From the NCBI RefSeq assembly GCF_030525615.1, contig NZ_JAUNEJ010000003.1, positions 168,711-232,710 of the forward strand: 64,000 bases of DNA, given 5' to 3'. The position numbers were made by a program, and so were the translations under genes. This DNA is from Cutibacterium sp. Its GTDB lineage: Bacteria; Actinomycetota; Actinomycetes; Propionibacteriales; Propionibacteriaceae. Numbering within the stretch: the stretch's first letter is position 1; every line of letters begins with the position of its first letter. Below, in pieces: positions 1 through 8,590 of this stretch. Under the pieces are notes generated by a model that had not been told where the DNA came from, made no database searches, and was given only the letters and a program-made list of their open reading frames with translations.

Positions 1-129
1 GCCCGCCTCCTCGTCAGCCGATCCCACCCGGTACCAGATGTTGACGGCCACCCCGGGAGAGGTGGTGTCCGGGTTGACGACCACGCGCATCCCATTGTCA
101 AGGGCCGTGCGGTGTATGTGAAGTGACAT
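1..129 (-). CDS. M16 family zinc peptidase, N-terminal fragment (runs off window)
   Basis: Only the first 43 codons are inside the window; the gene continues beyond position 1. The visible protein begins MSLHIHRTALDNGMRVVV and continues into VAVNIWYRVGSADE. This is the usual opening of insulinase/processing-peptidase (M16) proteins: 'L-x-N-G-hydrophobic strand' followed by 'V-x-hydrophobic-x-Y-x-V-G-S-x-x-E', just before the HxxEH zinc site, which is not in view. ATG at 129 was chosen because it precedes the family motif closely and has a GAAG stretch upstream; an ATG four codons earlier is possible. It is divergent from the DUF5318 gene. The substrate cannot be told from this fragment. Confidence 0.75.
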   Translation of the reverse strand, partial: MSLHIHRTALDNGMRVVVNPDTTSPGVAVNIWYRVGSADEEAG

Positions 130-332
130 GGCTTCGAGCATAGGGGCAATCGGTAACGATGTAACGCGGCTCATGGTGGTGATTCGGTGTGCAAACGGTG
201 GTGCTGTCACCCCTCATGGCAGGGGCCGCAGTTTTACCCCGATCACCACAGGCGGGCAACACCAAGCTCCGTGTGACAACCGAGAACACCACCTACCCCA
301 GTTCGTCGTTATCGCGCCGTACTCTGGAAGAT

Positions 333-752
333 ATGCAGACGCAGCGAAACGTGGTGTCCCACGCCTTGCAACGCCGTCACACCCTGGAGGCGTTGCTCAG
401 CCCCCAGGTCGACCTCAACGCTCCCACAGCGTGCGATGCCGACCCCATGCTGGTGCGCGCCGCCATGCACCACGGCGAACCTCTAGACCATGACTGCCCT
501 GTCTGTGAGTCCCCTCGGCTGGTCTTGCTGCGCCACGTGTTCGGTCACCAATTGGGTCAGTACTCGGGGCGCATCCGTACTCTCGACGAGCTCGAGGAGA
601 TGGAGCACCAGTTCGGTGAGTTCCGTGTCTACGAGGTAGAGGTTTGCCCCGACTGCCGCTGGAACCACATCCTCGTCGATTACGTCCTTGGAGATGGTCG
701 ACGTCGCCGCCCGCCGCGCCATCAGCCAACCGTGGAGGACCTTTATGGCTGA
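333..752 (+). CDS. DUF5318 family protein, probable zinc ribbon
   Basis: This is a 139-residue soluble protein with two CxxC pairs (CPVC at residues 55-58 and CPDC at 105-108), which suggests one bound zinc. No biochemical function is known to me. It resembles the actinobacterial DUF5318 proteins that sit directly upstream of a bifunctional PBP in mycobacteria (the Rv0049-ponA1-Rv0051 order), and the same order holds here. ATG at 333 has GGAAG just upstream; the frame stays open further upstream, but nothing there supports an earlier start. Its stop overlaps the first codons of the PBP gene by 8 bp, so the two are probably translationally coupled. A role linked to wall synthesis is an inference from position only. 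Confidence 0.7.
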   Translation: MQTQRNVVSHALQRRHTLEALLSPQVDLNAPTACDADPMLVRAAMHHGEPLDHDCPVCESPRLVLLRHVFGHQLGQYSGRIRTLDELEEMEHQFGEFRVYEVEVCPDCRWNHILVDYVLGDGRRRRPPRHQPTVEDLYG

Positions 753-3222
753 TCGCAAATCTGCCAAGCGGTCAGCCCGCCGAGGGGGTTCCACATCCAA
801 GGGCGGTGCCCGATCAGCCCGCCGCGCTACCAGGCCACAGCTCAGCTCGCACCGCAAGACGGCCCCGCACCGCAAGACGGCAAGGCGCAACAAGATGACA
901 GGGCGCAGCAAGAAGGCACAGCGCAGCAAGACGACCAAGTTCCTGCGGGGCCTGATCGGAACAATCTTGGCGTTGGCGATCATCGCCGTCATTGGCGTTT
1001 TCGTCGCATATCAGCGCACCGACCTTCCCGACCCCAACCACGACTTCCAGACGAACACCTCGTTTATTTATTACCGTGACGGGAGCCGACTCGGGTCGTT
1101 CTCGGTCCAGAACCGTCAGTCGATTCCGTATGAGTCAATGCCCAAGAACCTTCGCAATGCCGTCGTATCGGCCGAGAATCGCAGCTTCTGGACGGATCCC
1201 GGTATCTCGGTCAAGGGCATGATTCGTGCCGCATGGACCATTGCTCGTGGCGGTGAAATGCAGGGTGGTTCGACGATCACTCAGCAGTACATCAAGGTGT
1301 TGTACCTGTCCCAGGAACGCACCATAAGCCGTAAGTTCAAGGAACTCTTCCTTGCGGTCAAGACGAGTAAGGAGGTGCCCAAGGAGGACATCCTTGCGGG
1401 TTACCTCAACACTATTTATTTCGGCCGGGGCGCATACGGGGTCCAGGCTGCCGCGAAGGCGTTCTTCTACACGGACGCCTCCAAGCTCACCTTGTCCCAG
1501 TCGGCTGTGCTGGCCTCGGTCATCAACAGCCCGGGCAACTTCGACCCCAACGGCGGAGTGGCCGCCCGCGAGAGGTTGTTGCAGCGGTACCGCTACGTTC
1601 TCGACGGTATGCTCGAGGCCGGCAACATTACCCAGGCCCAGCATGATGAGGCCTATCGCGAGTTGCCGAAGTTCCCGAAGGTCCCCAACTACAACCGGTG
1701 GGCTGGAACCGACGGCTACCTGATGAAGATGGTCCATGACGAACTCATCGCGAACGGGTTCTCAGACCAGCAGATCAAGGGCGGCGGGCTGAAGGTGACG
1801 ACCACCCTCGATCGAAAGGACCAGCAGGCAGCGGTTGCTGCCGGACAAAAGTACAAGAAGATCGCCGGTCGCAACGCGGGTTCCAAGGGGCCTCAGAACC
1901 TTCATCCTGCGCTTGCGTCGGTTGATGTCAAGACCGGTGGTGTGTTGGCCATGTACGGCGGTGACGACTACATCTCCAACACTCGTAACTGGACTCGCAC
2001 TCCGCGCCCGGCAGCGTCCACCTTCAAGGTTTATGCGGCTGTGGCGGGAATGCGGCGTGGGTTTAGCCTGCGCTCTCAACTCAACGGCGACACCTTCACC
2101 CCTGACGGCGACACGGCTGCGGTTCACAACGACAGCAACGTGAACTACGGCACCGTCAGTCTGCGTCAAGCTACCGCGAAGTCGATCAACACTGCTTTCG
2201 TCGACATGGTCTCGCGGATGAAGGACGGCCCGAAGAATGTCGTCAAGGCCGCTAATGATGCCGGGGTTTCCAAGGGCACCGGATGGGACCTGAACAATCG
2301 CATTGCCTTGGGTACCGCTGAGGTGAGTCCACTGGCCCAGGCCGGCGGTTACGCCACGATCGCCAACGATGGGAAGAAGGTCACTCCTCACGTTGTGGAC
2401 AGGGTCGTCGACCAGTCAGGCAAGGTCGTCTACCACGCTCCTTCGCCATCGAAACAGACCATCCAGGCCGATATTAGCCACGACCTCACCTACGCCCTGC
2501 AGTCGGTGGTTGACGAGGGTACCGGTCGGAGTGTGGCCGACTTCGACCACGAGGTCGCTGGAAAGACGGGCACCTCCGGCGTCGAGGACAGGGTCACAGC
2601 GGCGTGGTTCGTCGCCTACACCAAGCAGATTTCAACAGCCGTCATGTTCGTCGCCGGCGACACCGGCAACGAGGACCTTGACCCTTACGCTCGTGAAGGT
2701 GCCTCTGGATTTCATGGCGGCGATTACCCGGCACGAACTTGGCTCGACTACATGGACACGGCGATGAAAGGGATGTCTGATGAATCCTTTGCTGACCCCG
2801 ACTGGGTGAACCTGTCCGGCAAGCATTACGGGGAGACTGCGCGTCCGGAAGTGGAGGGTGACGAGGATCCCCGGGATACCTCAGACGACACGACCTCTGA
2901 CGACTCAAACTCTGACGGCTCAAACTCGGATGAATCGTACTCAAGCGATTCAGATTCAGGTGATTCAGACGCAGACTCGAACTCAGGCGAGTCGGAGACA
3001 GACGATTCAGACCCGGATGGCTCCTCGAGGTCGACTCCCCCGGCCACGTCGACCCGTCGCGCTAAGCCGAAGACCCGTCAGGAACCTCCCGAACCGTCGA
3101 GGAAGTCCGAGCCAACCCAGCGTCCAACCCATGCCGCCAGACCGACGCACACCAGCCACCCCACGACGGGAGACCCGCCGCGCAGCGAGCGTCAATCGAG
3201 CGATGAGGCACACAATGGGTAG
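745..3222 (+). CDS. ponA1: Bifunctional class A penicillin-binding protein with Ser/Asp-rich C-terminal tail
   Basis: It polymerises and crosslinks peptidoglycan at the outer face of the membrane. The 825-residue protein starts with a very basic cytoplasmic stretch, then one membrane anchor near residues 70-95. The GT51 transglycosylase domain carries AENRSFW (Glu144) and GGSTITQQ from residue 174. The transpeptidase domain has STFK (Ser425 nucleophile), SIN at 480-482 and KTGTS at 607-611. After the catalytic part comes a tail of about 130 residues, first Asp/Ser-rich, then Pro/Arg/Thr-rich. The ATG at 745 is preceded by GGAGG and overlaps the end of the DUF5318 gene; an upstream in-frame start lacks such a site. 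The tail may span or bind the wall, which is an inference from composition. Confidence 0.93.
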   Translation: MADRKSAKRSARRGGSTSKGGARSARRATRPQLSSHRKTAPHRKTARRNKMTGRSKKAQRSKTTKFLRGLIGTILALAIIAVIGVFVAYQRTDLPDPNHDFQTNTSFIYYRDGSRLGSFSVQNRQSIPYESMPKNLRNAVVSAENRSFWTDPGISVKGMIRAAWTIARGGEMQGGSTITQQYIKVLYLSQERTISRKFKELFLAVKTSKEVPKEDILAGYLNTIYFGRGAYGVQAAAKAFFYTDASKLTLSQSAVLASVINSPGNFDPNGGVAARERLLQRYRYVLDGMLEAGNITQAQHDEAYRELPKFPKVPNYNRWAGTDGYLMKMVHDELIANGFSDQQIKGGGLKVTTTLDRKDQQAAVAAGQKYKKIAGRNAGSKGPQNLHPALASVDVKTGGVLAMYGGDDYISNTRNWTRTPRPAASTFKVYAAVAGMRRGFSLRSQLNGDTFTPDGDTAAVHNDSNVNYGTVSLRQATAKSINTAFVDMVSRMKDGPKNVVKAANDAGVSKGTGWDLNNRIALGTAEVSPLAQAGGYATIANDGKKVTPHVVDRVVDQSGKVVYHAPSPSKQTIQADISHDLTYALQSVVDEGTGRSVADFDHEVAGKTGTSGVEDRVTAAWFVAYTKQISTAVMFVAGDTGNEDLDPYAREGASGFHGGDYPARTWLDYMDTAMKGMSDESFADPDWVNLSGKHYGETARPEVEGDEDPRDTSDDTTSDDSNSDGSNSDESYSSDSDSGDSDADSNSGESETDDSDPDGSSRSTPPATSTRRAKPKTRQEPPEPSRKSEPTQRPTHAARPTHTSHPTTGDPPRSERQSSDEAHNG

Positions 3223-3231
3223 CCTGACCAC

Positions 3232-4761
3232 GTGACCATCCCCGACCCGAAAGATGACGACGTGGCTGCCGACAGCCATGCGAACACTGAACCCACCAGT
3301 TTCGTGGCTCGCCGGGGCCTTGACGTCCCGCAGCGATCTCGTGTTTCCCGGCTGGGACTGGATCGCCGCATTGGTGGACGCATGGGACGTCATGCTTGGC
3401 CACGCGGCATTTTCTTCGACCCAGCCCCTTGGGCCATCATGAGCGCGATTGTGGTGTGGCTGCTTACGATCTACCGTGTCACCCCCTGCGTGCAGCATGA
3501 CGCAGCCAAGGCCGTCGATCCCTACCAGCGGCAGTGTTACTCGGATATTCCGACGATTTACCGGTCCTCGGGAATTGGTCACGGCGGGTCTCTCTTCACC
3601 AATCCCGACCTCGCCCAAACCCCCCTCGTCACCGTTCTGATGGCTTTCTGTCGTCGGGTGGCGTGGGCGTTCGGGGCAGAAGTCTCCCCGAAGGCCACAG
3701 ACCAGCAGGTTCTTGACGCCGCCAATGCCTACTGGGGTGTCGCCCAGGTTGTGCTCTTTGTAGCCTTCCTGGCCGTTGTCATTTCTGTCATGCTGCTGGG
3801 ACGCGGCTCGGACACCAACCTTCTCACCGACGACAAAGGACGCCCCACCCAGGTTCGACGCCGTTCCTGGGATGTCTTCTGGGTAGTGCTGTGCCCAGTG
3901 GTTTACCTGGCCGGACTTATCGACTTCTCCATGGTTCCGGTAGCCCTCGCCGCAACGTCCATGCTGGCCTGGGCTCGTCGCCGACCGTGGTTGGCTGGGA
4001 TTCTGATAGGTCTGGCCTGTGCGGGAAGTCTACAGACGGCTGTGGTGGTTTTCGCTGTGCTGCTGTGCTGCCTGCGCGCTACTCGGCTGTCGGAGCTGGG
4101 TCGCTACCTGCTGTCGGCGGGAGCGGTCCTGGCGGTCTGTCACGTCAGCGCTGCCTGCCTGAGTCTGACGAGCTGGTGGACCTACCTGCGTTCGGCCTTC
4201 TGGTCCGGAACTGGCCTGGGCACGATGTGGTACGTCATCCAGGACGCTTCTGGCGCGACGATCCCCGGTATTGGCTGGATCACCGGCACCTTGACCATTG
4301 GCGGTCTGCTTGGCCTGGCCTGGATGTCGATGACGGTCCCGCGACGTCCGCGTATCGCCCAGATCGCCTGCGTGGCCTTGCTGATTCTTTTCATCACCAA
4401 CAAGGTGTATTCGCCGCAGTGGGCGCTGTTGCTCGTCCCGCTAGCCGCTTTGGCCCGCCCCGATTTCCGCGACTGGGCTGTTCTCATGGTGGGGGAGTCC
4501 TTCTACTCGCTGGCCGTCTGGGCCCATCTCGGCGGGCTGTCCCTGCCGGGAGGTTCGGACGCCGACATTGTGTACTGGGCCTCCGTCATACTGCGTTTGG
4601 CCTGTGAGGTGTGGTTCGCATGGGGAGTTCTCGACGACATCCGACGACCATGGAATGACGTCGTCAGAGTGGGCTACGCCGACGATCCCACCGGCGGGGT
4701 GTTGGACCATGCGCCCGATCCCGTTCCTGAAGGTGATCTCGCTGCGGAGGCTGCCCAGTGA
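3232..4761 (+). CDS. GT87-like multi-membrane mannosyl/arabinosyl-type transferase
   Basis: A 509-residue integral membrane protein with a charged N-terminal region of about 65 residues, then roughly ten hydrophobic segments. The loop QCYSDIPTIYRSSG after the first membrane segment and the late motif NKVYSPQW are typical of actinobacterial polyprenol-phosphate-sugar-dependent transferases of the GT87/DUF2029 type, such as the protein that follows ponA1 in mycobacteria. It probably moves a sugar from a lipid-phosphate donor onto a surface glycan or glycoprotein; donor and acceptor are unknown. The GTG start lies 9 bp after the PBP stop, so it is likely in the same operon. Its last codons overlap the next gene in a GTGA arrangement. 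Confidence 0.75.
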   Translation: MTIPDPKDDDVAADSHANTEPTSFVARRGLDVPQRSRVSRLGLDRRIGGRMGRHAWPRGIFFDPAPWAIMSAIVVWLLTIYRVTPCVQHDAAKAVDPYQRQCYSDIPTIYRSSGIGHGGSLFTNPDLAQTPLVTVLMAFCRRVAWAFGAEVSPKATDQQVLDAANAYWGVAQVVLFVAFLAVVISVMLLGRGSDTNLLTDDKGRPTQVRRRSWDVFWVVLCPVVYLAGLIDFSMVPVALAATSMLAWARRRPWLAGILIGLACAGSLQTAVVVFAVLLCCLRATRLSELGRYLLSAGAVLAVCHVSAACLSLTSWWTYLRSAFWSGTGLGTMWYVIQDASGATIPGIGWITGTLTIGGLLGLAWMSMTVPRRPRIAQIACVALLILFITNKVYSPQWALLLVPLAALARPDFRDWAVLMVGESFYSLAVWAHLGGLSLPGGSDADIVYWASVILRLACEVWFAWGVLDDIRRPWNDVVRVGYADDPTGGVLDHAPDPVPEGDLAAEAAQ

Positions 4762-5945
4762 CGCGCGCCGGAGCACGGAAATCGACACGGGTCGCGAAAC
4801 CATTCACCCCCGCCGATGATGGGCGCTTGGTGGCTCAGACATGGCTGGGCAGTCGGGCGATCCTGTTCATCGTGGCCGTGATCGTGATGGCTGGGTATCA
4901 CCGCACTTTCTCCCAAGTGGTAGCGAACTGGGACGTCCAGCACTTCATCTCCATCGCCCGCAATGGGTATGCCGACCCTCTTGAAATGGCTTTTTTCCCT
5001 GGCCTTCCGACGGTATTCAAGGCTGGCAGTTTCATCGGTGTGCCGATGGAGGTCACCGGAGTTCTGGTCGGCCTGGTCGGGTCGGCCTTGGCAGCCTGGG
5101 CGCTGTTTCGTATCGGTGGGACGGTGCCGGCATGTTTGTGGCTGATTGCCCCAACAGCGGTCTTCACTGTCGTCGGGTACACCGAGTCCCCGTTCTGTGC
5201 CGCCGCATTCTGGTCCTGGGAGCGGGCCAGAGCCGGAAAATGGTGGCCTGCTGCGCTGCTTGCTGGGTTGGCGTGCACCTTCCGAGTGTCGGGGCTGTTC
5301 CTTGTCGGGGCATTGGCAGTGATGGCGGTTCTTGGTGACGGCGACCAGCGTCGTCCCACCAGCAAAGCGGCCCGCCGCCGTCGTACCACCGAGGTCGTTA
5401 ATCGGCTCTGCACCCTGCTGGTGCCGACGGCTGTCCTAGTGGCCTTTGTGGTGTGGCTGCATCGTCTCACGGGGTCGTGGACGGCTTGGTTTCAGGCCCA
5501 GACGAACGGTTGGGGACGCGGTTTCACCACGCCGGTTGACACCTTGCGACACACCTTGCCGGCGACCCACGCCGAGACGTGGCAAACCACCTACGGGTCC
5601 GGGGCGGCTGGGGTAGCGATCGTGTTTCGCCTTGAGTTGGTCTCGGTTGTCTTGGGAATCCTCGTCTTTATCTACTGCCTGGTTCGTCGTCGCTGGGCCT
5701 CAGCATCGTGGGTTGGCATTCAAGTTGTGGCCTTTTCGATCGGGTATTGGTACATGAGCGTCAACCGTGCCACGTTGTTGTGGTTCCCGCTGTTTGTGGC
5801 ACTCGCTGAGATCACTCGTGGTCCGTCTAGACCGCCCGGCTTGGTGTTACTGTGGCGAGGAATTATGGGAATCGTTGTCGTCGCCGATCTTGCCGTTATG
5901 ACGTGGTGGGGCTGGCGATTCTTCACCGGGGGGTGGGCCAGTTGA
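4758..5945 (+). CDS. PIG-V-like membrane mannosyltransferase
   Basis: A 395-residue protein with about nine membrane segments. After the first segment it has NWDVQHFISIARNGY and then FFPGLP, which match the WD-x-x-H-F/Y ... GY ... FFP pattern of PIG-V/GPI mannosyltransferase-2-like proteins found in actinobacteria. These use polyprenyl-phosphate mannose in the membrane. The GTG start overlaps the TGA of the preceding transferase (GTGA) and has GGAGG upstream, so the two are coupled and probably act in the same glycosylation pathway, perhaps protein or lipoglycan mannosylation. The family call is fairly secure; the substrate is not known. Confidence 0.75.
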   Translation: MTRAGARKSTRVAKPFTPADDGRLVAQTWLGSRAILFIVAVIVMAGYHRTFSQVVANWDVQHFISIARNGYADPLEMAFFPGLPTVFKAGSFIGVPMEVTGVLVGLVGSALAAWALFRIGGTVPACLWLIAPTAVFTVVGYTESPFCAAAFWSWERARAGKWWPAALLAGLACTFRVSGLFLVGALAVMAVLGDGDQRRPTSKAARRRRTTEVVNRLCTLLVPTAVLVAFVVWLHRLTGSWTAWFQAQTNGWGRGFTTPVDTLRHTLPATHAETWQTTYGSGAAGVAIVFRLELVSVVLGILVFIYCLVRRRWASASWVGIQVVAFSIGYWYMSVNRATLLWFPLFVALAEITRGPSRPPGLVLLWRGIMGIVVVADLAVMTWWGWRFFTGGWAS

Positions 5946-7273
5946 GTCCAGAGCCCGGGGTTGTGGGTTGGTATCGACGGTCGATCGGTTCGCTGACGAC
6001 GTGGGGTTTGACAGCCCTCGTCATCGTCGAGACTTTTGCCGACCTGCGGCATGGGTTGACACCTCCTCCGTGGCTTGTCAGCAGCTACCTGATCGTTGAT
6101 GTCTTGGTCATCCTGGCGTGTGGACCGGCGGTGTGGCTGCATCGTCGTAATGTGGGGCGGGCAGGCACCTGGATGATCGCTGCGGCTTTCGGTCTCATGG
6201 TCTGGGCGCTGGCGTCGGCCAGTGTGTGTCCGTTGCCAACTCTGGGGACGGCGGTGACCAGAGAGTTCCTCGTTATGCCGGCCCTCACTTCCATGACGAC
6301 TTTTCTGGCAGGTCTGGCTGTCGCCTTCGGATTGTCGTCCCAGGCTTCTGTCCGTGATGTTGTTGCCCGGCTGTGGTGGCCCGCCATGGCCCTCACTATT
6401 GCATCATTCCTGCAATGGCCTCGTGCCATGAAAGTGCACGAATCGACACGGCTCGCTACCGGAATGGGAGGATCAGCCGTCCTTCATGTTCCTCTGTTGC
6501 TGGCTTCCGGTGTCTTGGCAGTTGCTGCGATTGCCGGACTTCGACGTATCGCGAGCGTGGTATTCGCACTTGCTGCTCTGCTTGCCGTAGTTCTGACAGG
6601 ATCTCGGGCTGGTTTGGCTTGTGCTGCTGTCTTTACGGTCGGATATGGGATCGCCTTAGTGGTGTGGCGTCATTCCGAACCGGATCGTTTCTGCCGTCAC
6701 AGAGGTCTGGTCTGGGGTGGACTTGTTGCGGTGGCGCTGGCAGTCGTTGCCGTGGTGGCTCTGGTACCTGGGATGCGCCGCGTGCTGAGCCTGTCGGATC
6801 CGTTGAGGTCGCAGACTGTGCATCTCGGACTTGATTTGTGGTCCAGCGATTGGATCCACGTGCTTGTGGGGCACGGGTATGGCCGGTTATGGCCCTGGTA
6901 CCTTTACGACTCGCATGCCCGGCGCGAGCCGTGGCGGGGCATGATAACCACTGAGTGGGGCCAGACCCTCGGGAGCGCCCACTCGACTGTGCTGGCAATC
7001 CTGGTTGAGCTGGGACTGATGGGTCTTCTCATGCTTCTCATCGTCTTGGCAGTACCGATGGTTCGTCTGGTCGTCGCGTTCACCCGTGGGCTGCGTTCGC
7101 TGGAATACGCGATTCTCCTGTGGGCTGTGGTAGCCACCATGCCGGCATTCCTGCTCGACACTTACCTTGTCAAGAATTATGGGGTGAGTATGTGGTGGTG
7201 GGTGGTGGCCTTCGCAGCTGTTCTGCATGGCGGTCAGCGTCCGTGGAGCACCTCGCGGCAAAAAGCCGGATAG
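5942..7273 (+). CDS. O-antigen ligase/polymerase (Wzy/WaaL-type) membrane protein 1
   Basis: A 443-residue protein of about eleven hydrophobic segments. It has GSRAGL in the middle, a large loop with GHGYGRLWPWYLYD and SAHSTVLAILVELGL, and a C-terminal PAFLLDTYLVKNYG. The loop with an 'H' before a hydrophobic 'LxELGxxG' segment is the common signature of the O-antigen ligase family, which joins or polymerises undecaprenyl-linked glycans outside the membrane. A TTG start overlapping the previous stop (TTGA), with a GGGGGGTGG ribosome site, fits better than earlier in-frame codons. It is clearly paralogous to the protein at 15128. Its end overlaps the convergent glycosyltransferase by 40 bp. 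Ligase versus polymerase cannot be decided from sequence. Confidence 0.75.
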   Translation: MSPEPGVVGWYRRSIGSLTTWGLTALVIVETFADLRHGLTPPPWLVSSYLIVDVLVILACGPAVWLHRRNVGRAGTWMIAAAFGLMVWALASASVCPLPTLGTAVTREFLVMPALTSMTTFLAGLAVAFGLSSQASVRDVVARLWWPAMALTIASFLQWPRAMKVHESTRLATGMGGSAVLHVPLLLASGVLAVAAIAGLRRIASVVFALAALLAVVLTGSRAGLACAAVFTVGYGIALVVWRHSEPDRFCRHRGLVWGGLVAVALAVVAVVALVPGMRRVLSLSDPLRSQTVHLGLDLWSSDWIHVLVGHGYGRLWPWYLYDSHARREPWRGMITTEWGQTLGSAHSTVLAILVELGLMGLLMLLIVLAVPMVRLVVAFTRGLRSLEYAILLWAVVATMPAFLLDTYLVKNYGVSMWWWVVAFAAVLHGGQRPWSTSRQKAG

Positions 7274-8496
7274 ACGACGGAATCGCGGAACTGGTGCTCC
7301 CAAAGCTGTCGGGAAGCCAAGCAGGTGCGCCGATATTCATCGTCGGGCACGGTCGCCAGGCGTACTAGGGCTTCGACAGCTTGCTCGTCAGTGAACTCGG
7401 CAGGAAGCAATTGTCCATTGGCAGACGAGACGATCTCGCTGACGCCGCCGACGGTGGTAGCCACGATCGGTATGCCTAGGGACGCCACCTCCATCATGGA
7501 TACTGGAAGCCCTTCCGACAACGATAGATTAATGAAGACGGTCGGGTTGAGACTGCGCTGAGTTTCCGTGACTGCGGCGTTGTCAACGTGGCCAAGAAGA
7601 GTGACCATGTCTTTGACACCATGAGCAGAGATTTCCTGGCGCAGCGCTCCCATCTCCGGCCCATCACCCAGATGAGTCCACCGGGCGTCAATCCCGTAGC
7701 GGCGAACTGTTGCCAGGATCGCCGGCATCCGCGTCATCCTTTTGACTGCTCCAAGGTGAGCACAGCTGATGATGGTAAACGGTTCCCTACGGCACGTGGC
7801 CATGGTGCAAGGATCGGGGGTTCCAAGGTGACGAGTGTGGACCTTGTGGGCGAACTGCGGCCAGGTACTTTGCAATTCGCGAGTGCCTTGGTTAGACACA
7901 GGACACACTTCGTCGAGTGACCTCAGCAGCAGTTTTCGCTCGGGAATGTGGTTTCGGGGAGACCTACTGGGGTACAGGTCGTATCCGTGGGCGCGGGAGA
8001 CGACGCGGTCCACGGTGATGCCCTGAGCACGCAGCTGCTCGGCCAGCAGGGTCGCGGTTCGGGCCGTGATGTGGAGCCAGAAAGAGTAAATCGTTACGCG
8101 GCTGTCGGGCGACAGACGCAACTGCGGCAGCAGGGCTAGCAGCTTGTCGAGAGCGTCCTGTGCGCGTGCCTCGAAGAGAGCGTCCGAAGCGACGAGGCGA
8201 GGTTTATGTCGGGCAGCTGCCCAGTCCACTCCGTGTATCGGCAGATCACGTAGCCCTTTGACCAGTGCTAGACCACGGGCAAGACCTTGGGGAGCTGGAC
8301 TCCCGATGCGGAAGACCCGAGCGTTGTCGGGAATCGTTCGGGTCATGTCGTCGTCTTGTCGTGCTTGTACTGGAGCGATAATGACGTGGTCGAAGGATCG
8401 ACATAAGTAATTGATCTCGTTCTCGAGGAATTCTTCCCCATGCGCCAACGGGTACGAGTTGGTCAGGAGGATCAGCGTCGACTTACGATCTGCCAT
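7234..8496 (-). CDS. GT4-like glycosyltransferase
   Basis: A 420-residue soluble GT-B enzyme. Strand 1 reads TLILLTNSYPLAHGEEFLENE; the C-terminal half has LGAVKRMTRMPAI (donor domain), and LSLSEGLPVSMMEVASLGIP, the E-x7-E region typical of GT4, followed by ATTVGGVSEIV. It should transfer a sugar from an activated nucleotide donor onto a lipid-linked glycan at the cytoplasmic face. It is the only gene on the minus strand in this part of the locus. Its 3' end runs 40 bp into the convergent O-antigen-ligase-like gene. Linkage and sugar cannot be inferred. Confidence 0.8.
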   Translation of the reverse strand: MADRKSTLILLTNSYPLAHGEEFLENEINYLCRSFDHVIIAPVQARQDDDMTRTIPDNARVFRIGSPAPQGLARGLALVKGLRDLPIHGVDWAAARHKPRLVASDALFEARAQDALDKLLALLPQLRLSPDSRVTIYSFWLHITARTATLLAEQLRAQGITVDRVVSRAHGYDLYPSRSPRNHIPERKLLLRSLDEVCPVSNQGTRELQSTWPQFAHKVHTRHLGTPDPCTMATCRREPFTIISCAHLGAVKRMTRMPAILATVRRYGIDARWTHLGDGPEMGALRQEISAHGVKDMVTLLGHVDNAAVTETQRSLNPTVFINLSLSEGLPVSMMEVASLGIPIVATTVGGVSEIVSSANGQLLPAEFTDEQAVEALVRLATVPDDEYRRTCLASRQLWEHQFRDSVVYPAFCREVLHGR

Positions 8497-8590
8497 GTGC
8501 TAACCCTACCCATGTGTGGTGGATGTCCCCTGCGGGAAGCGTCTCGGGTACCGTTTGGCATGAAGTGCCCGGTGGATCGGAGGATTAGTC

